NCBI RefSeq assembly: GCF_024763615.1
Contig: NC_077223.1
Location: 48,918,627-48,982,626, forward strand
Origin: Phlebotomus papatasi
Taxonomy: Eukaryota > Arthropoda > Insecta > Diptera > Psychodidae
Direction: 5' to 3'
Length of the DNA: 64,000 nucleotides
Both the position numbers and the translations under genes were made by a program. Shown here piece after piece: positions 23,501-33,269 of this stretch. The notes beneath the pieces are model-generated. The model ran no database searches. It worked only from the letters and a program-made list of their open reading frames with translations, and was not told the origin of the DNA. Position 1 is the stretch's first letter. The number at the start of each line of letters is the position of its first letter.

Positions 23501-24182
23501 GCGCGTTCGAGAGACAACAGGCGGGCGGAGATGGGGTTTCTCCGATTGTGACGTCCTATGTGACTATGTGGGGTAATCCAAACCACCCCCCACTTGTGTG
23601 TTTGTCCATTGTCCCCTGCCTCATGCGAAGTAGAGGATTTGATGATGGCAAGTCCGCTTGCCATTGCTGTGGCCCGATTTTGGGCAAGACAAAATTATTT
23701 TTTTCTAAACCTCGAAACGATTAATATAATAATAATGCTAAATGTAAAAATAAATAATTCAGATTTAGCACAATCCGCGCGAAACCTTTATAATGTGTAT
23801 CAGTATGGATTTACACATACTATAGAGGGTGTACAATAAGAAACTTTACCTTTTCATCTCTTAAAATTGTAAGATATAATTAGGGGAGCATTAAAAACGA
23901 ATATAGTCGAATCTCCTAAACAATTTCTAAAGAAAATCACAAGTAGAAGAAAGCGCGCTACTTTCGGACAACTCATGCTTCAAACAATTCAATATTTTAT
24001 CTATGTTCTTAACGGATTTGACCAATGGCTCTTCTTTGGAAATCTAAGGCATTGGGCATAGCTATTAAAATAAATATTACAATGGGTAAATTTCATTAAA
24101 ACATATTGAAAAAAAAATGGTTGTTCGAAGATATAATGCTTTCCACTAATTTTCGAGATAACAAAAAATAATAATAATGATT
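20581..24182. other. Intron sequence without recognised gene
   Basis: Mostly AT-rich. An isolated right end TTTTTGCCCCAGTCTCTCC lies at about 21967-21985, and GGGGTGCTCTCCCCTTA lies near 21829. The stretch 22400-23250 shows no repeat ends and could be single-copy regulatory DNA. A more GC-rich patch at 23490-23660 (CCACCCCCCACTTGTGTG) is similar. Confidence 0.4.
23950..24135. mobile_element. Fragment related to the 15138-15353 MITE
   Basis: GCGCGCTACTTTCGGACAAC is followed by TTCAAACAATTCAATATTTT and the same interior (AAGGCATTGG, AGCTATTAAA, AAACATATTGAAAA). The right inverted end is not preserved. It sits next to another small TA-GGGGAGC...CTCC-TA unit at 23884-23918. Confidence 0.6.
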
Positions 24183-24184
24183 TA

Positions 24185-25228
24185 GGGTAAGTGTGCCAAA
24201 TTTCGACATAGTTGCATATAAGCACCGAAGTCCTAAGTTTGAAATGCAATATTTTTAATTTATATTCATTTTTTTTGTAACTTCCTTTTCGGGAGGGTTG
24301 TGTGGAACCTTGAATACTAGTTTATCATCTTTGTTTTCTTTAAATCACTTCCTAAAATATTGAAAAATTAATAAAAATATAGTCATTGCATTGGGTAGTA
24401 TTCCGGCCACTTTGTGTGAAATACCGGCCACCTTTTTTCTGACTAACCTTTTGTGACACAACGGAAAGAAAATTTCAAAACGTCAAACGGAACGAGTTTA
24501 ATATTTAGTTTAATACATTTACATGACCCACAAGCCCGGAGATCTTCCGTGTAATTTGTCATGAAGACCTGAAGAGTAGCATCTCAAATTTACGCGCAGA
24601 TTCCCGTAGCAATTTGCCCTTCCTGAACTTTTCCAAGGCCTTTTCCACATTATCATTTTCATAGAAGCGATGGTTTTTTTTTCTATGGACATTAGAACTC
24701 AGGACTTCAAAAAAAGACATAAAATAAATAAGAAATTTAGGAAAGCAAAAGATGTTGCCGGAATAAGCAACACTACCTAACCGGAGAGACGCTCACAAAG
24801 TCTATACTTTTTCACGCGAAATACAGGATCCAGCTGGGAAATTTTACCCGAAATTTAAAGATTGATTCACTATTAACATAAACAGAAACAATCTTTAATG
24901 AAAACTAATCAATTTTCATGAAAAACAGCGAAGGAAAACCTTTCGCACTTCACCACAAATCACAAGACTGCTAGAAACACAAGTGATCTGTCACATTTTT
25001 TGTAAGACTCTTTCCACACTTTACAATGCAATTTGAATTCAAATTATACCTAAAATTTAACGGTCTTTGTGGTAATTTATCCTAATAAGAATAAATATTT
25101 AAAAGCAAAATGAATTCATTGACTTTTCGAAGATTACATACATAATTTTAATTAATTAATTTGCACCGCCGAAATTACACTCAAAGTGGCCGAAATTAGA
25201 AGATGGCCGAAATTTGGCACACTTCCCC
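24185..25228. mobile_element. TA-GGG-type element with GGCCGAAATT word
   Basis: This 1044 bp element is flanked by TA. It starts GGGTAAGTGTGCCAAATTTC and ends AAATTTGGCACACTTCCCC. The word GGCCGAAATT / CCGGCCAC recurs close to the right end, twice in the middle (about 24410-24435), and as TTTCGACA at the left end. A shorter relative is at 53480-53876. No transposase frame was found. Confidence 0.8.
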
Positions 25229-25230
25229 TA

Positions 25231-26259
25231 AATGTGGGGAAAGTAATAAGGTAAGACACACAAACCTTTTCGCTTACCATTCTTGATACATCAAGGTTAT
25301 TCTATGTCTGAACCAACTCATATTACCTCAAGCGCCTCAAGCCATTTGAGAATCGTATTGAAATGTGAAATGGATTAGAATTGTTATCAATAAATTAAAA
25401 ATATCGTTTTTTTTTAATAAGTAATATTTCGTCTATTGATGAATATTTATACAATCTCACAATATGCTGTACTTGATGGGCAATGAATTTTTGGCATTGG
25501 GTGTAGGATTGATTGAAAGATTGATCGATGCAACGTTTGCCTCAATAATCGCTTAACCAGCAGGATGGCTTCTCATGGAAAATTGTCCCACACACAAAAT
25601 CCTTTTCACGATGGAAAATTGTGGGGGTTCAAATGGGTGGTTTTAGTGTGTTTAGGTGTTTGGAACTCAATCACATTAATTTATTCAGTAAAACAGCTCT
25701 CTAGCGATAGTGTGGTTGGGTGTGAAATTCTGTACGGAGCTCCTCGAAGGCTTGGCTGGTGTTTTCTGTATATCTTTCTCCTCTATCCTCCCTTATCCTT
25801 TCTCCTCTCTCTGGTCTCTCTAATTCCAAATAGGGGAATTTGTTTAGCTATTTATGCGATAAATTGGCAACATGAAATGCTATTGGATTGCACTTTAAAT
25901 CCACAATTTTCACAATCTGTCTCATACAATTTTCATCTAACACATTCTATAAATAGAACATACTTAGATATAGCTTTTATATTTTTTTTTTGTTTTTTTT
26001 TATTTTTTGAAAGATTAGAGAGGATTTTCAATAATTTCAAAGACAATGAACCAAACTATGCGGTTAATCTAAACTTTATTATTAACAATTGCCCGTCTAA
26101 TACTATAAATACTTAATTAAGTACTTAATAAGTACTTAATTGTTAGAGGTACCTTAATTTTTAGTAGTACTAGAACAACTACTTTACTTTTGTTGTGTTA
26201 GGTGGTGCAATTGACATACATCAATCTAACTTTGAAGTAATACTTGATTTAATGCCCAG

Positions 26260-26296
<37 letters not shown>

Positions 26297-28430
26297 CTGT
26301 GTGTCTGTGCAGTCCTTCAACTACCTCCACAATTAAATATACGTATGAAGAAAATGATTCGAACCCAATGCATGCAAGAAATCCTTTTGCTCCACCTAAA
26401 GAGCGCGTTACACATGGAAACGGAAACAACAAATAGGGGCTGCTTCAAATTTATATCTTTACTCCTTCGACACAAAACAACACATTCACCCATCCCTATT
26501 GTAGAGTGTCTGGAAAATTGCTAACTTATTCGAGAGGGGTTCTTCAGGACGAACCGGGCTGAAGTCCAAAATTACCCGATGGCGGAAGCGCCGAAAGCAA
26601 TTGAGTTTAAATTTCCAACCATATACAATGAAGAAAGGAAGATGGGCTTTCTTTATTCTAGAAGTGAATTAAATGCACTTCCTCTTTGTGCTTTTGGATA
26701 ATTCTCCTGCCTGTAATTTATTCGTAAAAATTTATGTCGCTACTATTTCGTATAAGGAGAAATAATTAAATAACATAAAAATGTAAAATAACAATTTAAA
26801 ATTTGAATATGGCAAAATTGGTACAGTGCGCCCTATAACAGACAGAAGCAACAGAACTTGTTGAAGAATGTGTGAAGCATTCCTTAGGGAAGCATCAACC
26901 CTCAACTTTTGTGTGTGAATTTACCCTTCTACAACTGCCGCTCCGCCCGTGAGAAATGACCGGGTGTTTCGGGAGCTTTCAGGATTTAATGATTCCTGCA
27001 TAATCTCTTATTTTTCCCAGACACCATCGAAGGTATCTTTTAATCTTTTCAAAAAGTATTACTCCCCAACGGGGCTCATCTCGTGAAAACGAGGTCATGA
27101 CCTGTGAAATGAAGGAAGTCACAAGGACGAGAGGATACTGTGGAAGTGACGGAATTAGTTGACATTTCCATTTTAAAGTTATATAGAGGGTGAGTACACC
27201 CCTTTAGGTCCGATTTTCTCTGTTCAAAATCGATTTTCCTTACCAACCATTAATTTGTGTGTCCGATGAAATGTCGCATTGCGACATTTCAGCGTTCTCT
27301 CCCCGAAACTGTGGCCACATTCGCGCTTTGGGGCCACCTCGGAAAAGTGGCAAAAGATGGGAGGCAATTGTTGGACTCCAAAACTTTTCATTTGCCATCC
27401 GCCGCTTTGCCTTGGGCGTAGAATTTGAGAAATTGAGCACAATCAGGCAGAACGAAGAAGTTTTAGATATGTTCAATTTTACAAGTAGTAATTAAGGTAC
27501 ACAGTTTTCTTGAAGTTTTAGTACAGAATTAATTTTACTTTTTAAATATATAGTCTAAATACATATATTATTTATAAATAGATATATTTGTTATTCACCC
27601 ACAAACACAAATAAACTTGTTCATTGTTTTTTTTCTGTATCAAAAACTCCCTTTAGAAAAATTCTTATAGACTTTCTGCTTGTGATTCCACCCCCAAAAA
27701 ATTATTAAATCTCGTGTATATTTCACTTAAAGTCCCTACTCTGTCGACATCAGAGAAGCCTCCCCCTTTCCGGGAATAATATGAAAAAGCTCACACAGTG
27801 GATGGCATTATGGAAAATCCGTTCATCTTTTATGTATTTTGAGACGACATAAGAGTCTAAAGTTTAAATTGTCTTTTAGACAGCTGTTGCATATTGCAAA
27901 GAAAAGCTCGAAATTGGAAAACGCATTATATACTTTCACATCTCTAGAGCAATTCCTCCATAACCAGATAAGCTCTTTCGCCAAGTGCGCGCCTCTTCCC
28001 GCGTCATCATCATCAAACTCTGTGGGGAATCTTTCTCAACCCTATACCTCAAACTTCTACCACCTAACCCCATCCTCGTGCCTTTCGGAATACGGAAGAC
28101 ACAGCGGGAGATGATTTTTCTTTCACTGTGTACCATCCGGCAAAATTCTCGACGACATCGCTTCACATGAAATTTCTTCTTTCAGTTGCCTTGATATTGG
28201 TGTGTTAAGGGAGGTTCGTGAAAGCTTTCATTTTTGTTATTCCTTTGCTTAGTATTATCATTTTTAAACATAAATAATATAATATGAGTGGGTTTAAAAA
28301 TAAAATTGAATTTTCACATAAGTCTGACAAGATGAAAACATTAGGAATCTCACAAAATCTTGTGAAATATTGCAATCGAATTAGAAATTATTAATTTTCA
28401 GTTAAAATACTTTACTATGTAGAGGAAAAG
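25231..28430. other. Intron sequence without recognised gene
   Basis: A 183-codon frame at 25565-26116 is open but has no recognisable domain and ends in low-complexity Phe runs, so it is treated as chance. There is an (AT)n tract at 26263-26290. The more GC-rich patch at 27220-27500 holds an 11 bp-armed palindrome (27268-27290). The stretch 27720-28200 is also relatively GC-rich. Confidence 0.4.
27268..27290. repeat. Palindrome GAAATGTCGCA-T-TGCGACATTTC
   Basis: Two perfect 11 bp inverse arms surround one central base in a GC-richer intronic island. This could be a dimeric factor-binding site or a fortuitous hairpin. Confidence 0.6.
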
Positions 28431-29075
28431 AGGTAGCAAAGAGTCTTGCTTTGCGAAATGCTCGAAATCGTGACTTAGACGGTACACCTCAAAAGTAGTT
28501 CCTCATCATTTACCGTTTAACGGTTCACAACTGATTTATTGAACAGATTTAATCACTCAACAGATCACCCAAAATAAATTAGGAGTAATATATTTGAATT
28601 TCGCATAAAAAATAATTATCGGTTATGAACCGGTTCGGAACCTATTGGAACCGCTTCAGTTTTATCGGAAATTCCAAGACCTTTCCAATGAGTCCAAATA
28701 TATGATACCATTCGGTTGAAAAATATGCTCCCTAGAGCCTTTTAAAACTAAACCGACCAAGACCGGTCAAATTGAACGGGTTAAGAACTTTTTAAAATGA
28801 ACACATATTTAAATGGTACTATGTTGTTATGAAACTTAATGCATTTTTTTAAATATGCATGTAATATATTTTCGAGTATTTAAATTTTGAGTTTTTCTCA
28901 TTTTTCAATACATATTTGTTGAATATCCTACTAAAAACCACCAAAAATGATCGGTATAGGTTTAGTGTTATTCAATGGACAAAACGTATATGGATAAAAC
29001 GTCCGCCTAGGCAACCTTTGGCATATGCCAAAAAATAAAAAAAAATCGCACGATGCTTTTCCGAGCAATCCCGAC
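28431..29075. repeat. Dispersed ~1 kb repeat family R, copy A
   Basis: It shares with copies B, C and D the sequence order GCTCGAAATCGTGACTTA, ATTTACCGTTTAACGGTTCA, AATCACTCAA, TTATCGGTTATGAACCGGTT and TCGCACGATGC-like text. This copy lacks the 3' segment that in other copies reads GACGGACAAACAGCRTGACG. No coding frame is conserved among copies. Confidence 0.7.
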
Positions 29076-29167
29076 TCATATATAATTTTATTTCTGACAA
29101 GGGAATTATGAAAAGGATTTTGAATTCGTGTATGGTCGTCATAATCTCAGTACTTTAGGAATAAAGA

Positions 29168-29215
29168 ACAGTGTTCGATACAACCCCATGCTCGGTGGTG
29201 CCCCAGTTTCCTCTG
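29168..29215. mobile_element. Solo terminal fragment of the GGGGAAACTGGGGC family
   Basis: In inverse orientation it reads GAGGAAACTGGGGCACCACC and then GGGGTTGTATCGAACACTG. This matches the double-word end of 1295-1506 with the second word altered. No partner end was found nearby. Confidence 0.5.
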
Positions 29216-29278
29216 TGTTTTTTTATATACATATCTAGCCGTTTTTCCGATTTTTCATTAATTAAAAGATTGAAGCAT

Positions 29279-29430
29279 TGTAGTGATACACCCTGTATCA
29301 CCTAAATAATATTTTATAAATTAAGCAATTTGTAATTTCTTAGAGTAAGCAAAATTTGTAAAGTAGAATTATGCCAAATATTGTAATCAGTTCCAATAAA
29401 GCACTCAGCTAAAGAAGTCGTGTCTCTTCA
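29279..29430 (+). repeat. 5' LTR
   Basis: 152 bp, beginning TGTAGTGATACACC and ending GTGTCTCTTCA, identical to the 3' LTR. It contains an AATAAA polyadenylation signal at about 29395-29400. Confidence 0.95.
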
Positions 29431-29431
29431 C

Positions 29432-29446
29432 TGGTGTCAGAAGTGG
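29432..29446 (+). other. Primer-binding site, tRNA-Leu
   Basis: TGGTGTCAGAAGTGG lies one base after the 5' LTR. It is complementary to the conserved 3' end of eukaryotic tRNA-Leu(CAA) (CCACTTCTGACA plus CCA). The tRNA match is from memory of that conserved end. Confidence 0.8.
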
Positions 29447-29736
29447 CGGCTTCTGATCAATTATGATCAGAAGTGGCGGAAAAAGTGAAAATGTAAATGT
29501 AAAACAATCGAACTAGCTGGCACCTTCGCGAGAAAGTAGTGAAAATTGTTCCGTCAGTGACTAGAAGAAGAATAGTGTCTCATCCAGAGCCATTGGATAG
29601 TGAAAATTCTTATCACTCTGGAGCAGCAAGTATCACACGAAGGTGAAGCAAATCAGCTAGAAGCAGAAAGTCCAGAAAGCGAACTCCCGGAATTCACGGA
29701 GAAGAGTGCTGTTTTTCAAAAAAAAGCACAAAAACA

Positions 29737-30144
29737 TTGCGATCACCAGGAGAACAGCCCTCAGATAGACGATCTGAAAGTGAAGAAACTGCAAATCCTG
29801 CCACGCCCTGCAATAATCGAGATATCGACTGGAACTCACCAGTTGCTGGACCATCCGATGCTAGGCGAATAAAATCGTCTTCAACTGCTCCTGAGGAGAA
29901 ATTCAGTACGCCACTGAGACCACCTCATTTATCTCTCGGTGTAACACCGATAATCGAGGACATCTTGAGCCTGCCTGTAGCTTCAGCATCTGCAACACCT
30001 ACACCATCGGCATCATCATCAGCAGCGGATTACAGCTACGACGAACTCCCAACAGTCTTCAACATCAACTCATCCACTCCGTCACCAGCTACAACAATAA
30101 GTACAAGCAGACGATCCCATTCATCTCCAGCATTTCCAACGTAA
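29737..30144 (+). CDS. Leader ORF upstream of gag, same frame
   Basis: This frame encodes 135 residues of a Ser/Pro/Thr/Ala-rich, probably disordered chain (for example SASATPTPSASSSAADYSYD). It ends at TAA (30142) only three codons before the gag ATG and in the same frame, so one stop separates it from gag. Upstream, protein-like sequence seems to continue in another frame (about 29600-29735, ESPESELPEFTEKSAVFQKK). A run of A at 29717-29724 lies where a frame slip would join them. It may be a once-continuous gag N-terminal extension broken by mutations, or a genuine leader ORF. No domain is recognised. Confidence 0.45.
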   Translation: MRSPGEQPSDRRSESEETANPATPCNNRDIDWNSPVAGPSDARRIKSSSTAPEEKFSTPLRPPHLSLGVTPIIEDILSLPVASASATPTPSASSSAADYSYDELPTVFNINSSTPSPATTISTSRRSHSSPAFPT

Positions 30145-30153
30145 AGAACAACA

Positions 30154-31197
30154 ATGGCGCTTGTACCATTCGCTGAGATCTACAGGGATATTCCTAAATG
30201 TTGTGGTGAGCCCAATATCGTTTCACATTTCATATCAATTTGTGATGGATTGTACAAAGATTTTATTGCAAACCAAACACCTTCCAAAGATCGCGAATTT
30301 GTGAGATTATTGATCATAAAACTCAGTCCTGAAGTTTACAGTAATTTTCAAGGGCAAAATATTACAACTTATCAGGAATTTAGATCAGCCCTTTTATCCG
30401 CGACAACTCCAGAGATATCTCTGATTGATGCACTGACAGCAATACAGAGACTATCTATTAATCAGAATGAATCATTGAAGGCATTTGGGAAGAGGGTGGA
30501 GGATGCTCTCCAAACTTTAAACAATTCTTACGCGTCTCAATTAGGTGGATCTCTTCCCCAATCCCTCAAAGACACCAATACAGAATTGGCCATAAATGCA
30601 TTTGCGAATTCTATAAGGGATAATGACACGCGTATCCTACTATTGGCTCGGAACTTCCCAAATTTATCGTCAGCAATCCTGTTTGCAATGAGTCGCCTTA
30701 AGACTAGTAATCCGTCAGATAGTAATTCGAAGGACGATAAAAACCAATCGAGTTTCTCAAATCCGAGATCCTTTGGACAGGCATCTAATAACTCTAATTC
30801 CAACAGTAACAATAATAATGGAAGACAAAATAGGTCAAATAGATTCAACTGGTCGCGTAATAATTCAAACAGTAATCAAAACGATGGGCAAAATACCTCG
30901 AATTCTCAAAATTCAAGCAATCAGAACTCATTCCAAAATCGATCGGTTTCAAACAGCCAAAATTCGTCTCAAAATTCGTTTCAGAATCGTTCCCGGCAGA
31001 GTTTTAACAATTCTAGATCAAACATGAACGATAGACAAGAAAATCGAAATAATGAGACAACTGTTTTCATCCCTCGAGGAGGAAATTTTAACTCCACGGC
31101 TTATCCAACCGATCAGGAGTATTACCAAAATGATTCGGAAAACGAGATTCGGTCGGCGGGTCGCTTGCAAGATCTACCGTCGGCCGAGAGTCAGTAA
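30154..31197 (+). CDS. Gag-like capsid protein of the LTR retrotransposon
   Basis: The protein has 347 residues. Residues 1 to about 190 are a helical capsid-type domain of Ty3/gypsy kind, with the recognisable order YQEFRSALLSA, ALTAIQRLSINQNESLKAFG and KRVEDALQTLNN. Residues about 195-315 are an Asn/Ser/Gln/Arg-rich tract (NNSNSNSNNNNGRQNRSNR). The usual CCHC zinc knuckle is absent. The basic Asn-rich tract sits where the nucleocapsid normally is and may bind RNA. The ATG at 30154 is the first after an in-frame TAA at 30142. The frame overlaps the protease frame (open from 31134, -1 relative to gag) by about 60 bp. The frame is intact. Confidence 0.85.
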   Translation: MALVPFAEIYRDIPKCCGEPNIVSHFISICDGLYKDFIANQTPSKDREFVRLLIIKLSPEVYSNFQGQNITTYQEFRSALLSATTPEISLIDALTAIQRLSINQNESLKAFGKRVEDALQTLNNSYASQLGGSLPQSLKDTNTELAINAFANSIRDNDTRILLLARNFPNLSSAILFAMSRLKTSNPSDSNSKDDKNQSSFSNPRSFGQASNNSNSNSNNNNGRQNRSNRFNWSRNNSNSNQNDGQNTSNSQNSSNQNSFQNRSVSNSQNSSQNSFQNRSRQSFNNSRSNMNDRQENRNNETTVFIPRGGNFNSTAYPTDQEYYQNDSENEIRSAGRLQDLPSAESQ

Positions 31198-32309
31198 TAA
31201 TTGTCCAAAACTATTTTATTTCAAAACCTCCTAACCCCCACGTAATACAAATTTACAGTTCGGTAAATCCAAATGTCAAATTATCTTTACTGGTTGACAA
31301 TGGAGCTTCAATGTCCTTTCTGAAAGTTAAATCACTTCATCGTGATACCCCTGTAAGAATTTCTGAAAGGCACGTGATCGGAGGTATAACACACGGCAAA
31401 TGCCTAACGTTAGGCACCGTAACAACAAAAATAGGATTTTCATCTCCTAAAGAGATAAACATTACTGCTAAATTTCACATTTTGCCAGAAAACCATTTCC
31501 CTTTCGATGGGATAATCGGACGCGACTTATTACACTTGTGGGATGCAATCATTTACATTAAAGATCAACGCATCTTTTTCAATGCATTTAAATTATCAAT
31601 TCCGTTTATCGACTTTTTCTCTCTCGATATTAATGATCAAATGATCGATACACCGGTACCTCCTCAGGCACAACCTTCTATAATCGGTGAGGATAGTCCA
31701 ACGGATGATGAATTATATCCTTCTGGTGACGTCCCAGAAAACTCACACAAAAGCCCACAAATTAATCAGATCACGTCGAAAGTCCAACATTTTTCTGATT
31801 CAGCAGAATGCATTGGTTCCAAAAGAAATGATGAAATTTGCCAAAATAAAAATTCTGAAGAAATTGAAAATCCGCCGATTGCGCAAATCTTGTCACAAAA
31901 AATCAGCTTACGCCCTAATTGTGAAACGCTCATAAAATTGCCAACACCTTGGAATGAAACTCTGCTATGTAAGCAAACTTTTTTGGATGATGATAGGAAA
32001 ATTTATATACCGGAATGCATAATTTCACCTCAGCAAAATACAATTGATTTGCCAATTGTAAACAAAAATGACCTACAAATTGAATTACCTGCGTTTGCAT
32101 TTCCTGAAATTGAACCTCTTCGACACTGTGATGTTTACAATTTAAACGTTTCATATGAAGACAATTTCTTAAATGATAAAGATAGAGGAATATCTATATT
32201 TAATCAAATCGGTATTAATGAAAATTTAACTTCGGAACAATCTCGCGCTTTAGAAAAGAAAGGTCAAGATGAAAAGATTCTAAATTTTAAAAGAATGCAT
32301 CCTCCATAG
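31134..32309 (+). CDS. Retropepsin and pol N-terminal linker (frame -1 to gag)
   Basis: The open region starts after TGA at 31131-31133, without its own ATG before the active site, so expression probably needs a -1 shift from gag. The protease core is visible: LSLLVDNGASMSF (31281-31316) holds the catalytic Asp followed by Asn-Gly-Ala instead of the usual Thr/Ser-Gly, and FDGIIGRDLL is the conserved second motif. The following about 230 residues (for example RPNCETLIKLPTPW) resemble the linker that precedes reverse transcriptase in gypsy-type pol. The frame ends at 32309 just where reverse transcriptase should begin. The first ATG at 31311 lies inside the active-site motif and is unlikely to be the start. 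Confidence 0.7.
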   Translation, partial: FGKRDSVGGSLARSTVGRESVIIVQNYFISKPPNPHVIQIYSSVNPNVKLSLLVDNGASMSFLKVKSLHRDTPVRISERHVIGGITHGKCLTLGTVTTKIGFSSPKEINITAKFHILPENHFPFDGIIGRDLLHLWDAIIYIKDQRIFFNAFKLSIPFIDFFSLDINDQMIDTPVPPQAQPSIIGEDSPTDDELYPSGDVPENSHKSPQINQITSKVQHFSDSAECIGSKRNDEICQNKNSEEIENPPIAQILSQKISLRPNCETLIKLPTPWNETLLCKQTFLDDDRKIYIPECIISPQQNTIDLPIVNKNDLQIELPAFAFPEIEPLRHCDVYNLNVSYEDNFLNDKDRGISIFNQIGINENLTSEQSRALEKKGQDEKILNFKRMHPP

Positions 32310-32484
32310 GCCACTCTGTTCGATCGAGAACAATACAAATATAACTTTGCCGACCTTGCACTCTACAACCATACCTTTGAATCTTCCCCAATTGCCTGCT
32401 TCGATTCATGATGTAAGCGATACAGATGAAAATCGCGAACAAATTTTAACCAATCCACATCGAAGAAGCATAACCATCCATTAA
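32284..32484 (+). pseudogene. Remnant of the pol C-terminal tail
   Basis: In the frame +1 to the protease, an open stretch ends in NREQILTNPHRRSITIH and TAA at 32482. A charged and proline-containing tail of this kind, just upstream of the 3' untranslated region, fits the C-terminus of integrase in gypsy-type pol. If so, a deletion junction near 32280-32320 removed reverse transcriptase, RNase H and most of integrase and kept both pol ends. This is inference from position and composition. Confidence 0.45.
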
Positions 32485-32893
32485 TAAGGACAATTTAAGA
32501 TCTTGCGTATTACTTAACAAAAAGGTGTTTGATTGATCATATTTAATATATATCGTAAAATCGTAAAAAAAATTGAAACAAACTAATGGGGTTAATTTTA
32601 AATACATTATTATACTTAATCAAAGCTAATTTATAGTTTAAAAAAAATTCATTGAAAAAAAAAATTTAAAAAAATTTAAAATTAAACTTAAAAGAAAAAT
32701 TTGTGTTCAATATTTCTATTTGTTTCTATTATTTTACTAAAAAAAAAGAGAAAAAAAACACTATTACTTTTTATGTGCAAAGAATAGCAAAAAATGTTAA
32801 CTTTTTATGACAAAAAAAAATAATAATAATAATAACACTTAAATTTTTGTTCATATTATCCTTATTATTTTCGGGTGTGTCACACACCTCCAT

Positions 32894-32904
32894 AAGGGGA
32901 AAGG
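32894..32904 (+). other. Polypurine tract
   Basis: AAGGGGAAAGG lies two bases before the 3' LTR, the expected site for priming of plus-strand DNA synthesis. Confidence 0.8.
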
Positions 32905-32906
32905 CG

Positions 32907-33058
32907 TGTAGTGATACACCCTGTATCACCTAAATAATATTTTATAAATTAAGCAATTTGTAATTTCTTAGAGTAAGCAAAATTTGTAAAGTAGAATTAT
33001 GCCAAATATTGTAATCAGTTCCAATAAAGCACTCAGCTAAAGAAGTCGTGTCTCTTCA
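32907..33058 (+). repeat. 3' LTR
   Basis: 152 bp, apparently identical to the 5' LTR. It is followed by the GCAT target duplication (33059-33062). Confidence 0.95.
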
Positions 33059-33134
33059 GCATCTGGTGCAAAAGCACCGGACTGAACTTTATCTCATTAT
33101 TATGATACGTCAAGTCAGAGTTCTCAACGTCTAA

Positions 33135-33239
33135 TGGCCTCTACACACTAGAAAAATTTATGTTCATATTGAAGCTAATTCCCTATGCAGGAAAAACTCT
33201 TCAATTTGAACATAAATTTTTCTAGTGTGTAGAGGGCCA
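33135..33239. mobile_element. PIF/Harbinger-like MITE, TAA target site
   Basis: 105 bp. It starts TGGCCTCTACACACTAG, ends TAGTGTGTAGAGGGCCA, and has TAA on both sides (33132-33134, 33240-33242). Inner inverse arms share AAATTTATGTTCATATTGAA. It is one of the cleanest small elements in the window. Confidence 0.85.
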
Positions 33240-33269
33240 TAAGAGCCGAACGCTCTTATCCGGAGGGAG

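Larger units (their letters stand above)
29279..33058 (+). mobile_element. Non-autonomous LTR retrotransposon (Ty3/gypsy-like), recent insertion
   Basis: The element is 3780 bp, bounded by two 152 bp LTRs that look identical base for base and flanked by a 4 bp duplication GCAT (29275-29278, 33059-33062). It carries a primer-binding site for tRNA-Leu, gag, a retropepsin domain and the tail of pol, but no reverse transcriptase, RNase H or integrase core. Identical LTRs indicate a young insertion, so this deletion derivative was probably mobilised in trans by a full-length relative. The 4 bp duplication, TG...CA LTRs and gag/protease type fit Ty3/gypsy. Use of tRNA-Leu is known in some insect gypsy lineages. 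Exact lineage cannot be set without reverse transcriptase. Confidence 0.9.

Noticed and set aside
25565..26116. Open frame of 183 codons on the + strand in the scratch intron
   Set aside because: No recognisable domain, low-complexity Phe runs from T tracts and no upstream promoter signal. Chance openness in AT-rich DNA is the simpler reading.
26263..26290. (AT)n tract as a functional element
   Set aside because: Simple microsatellite with no associated structure.
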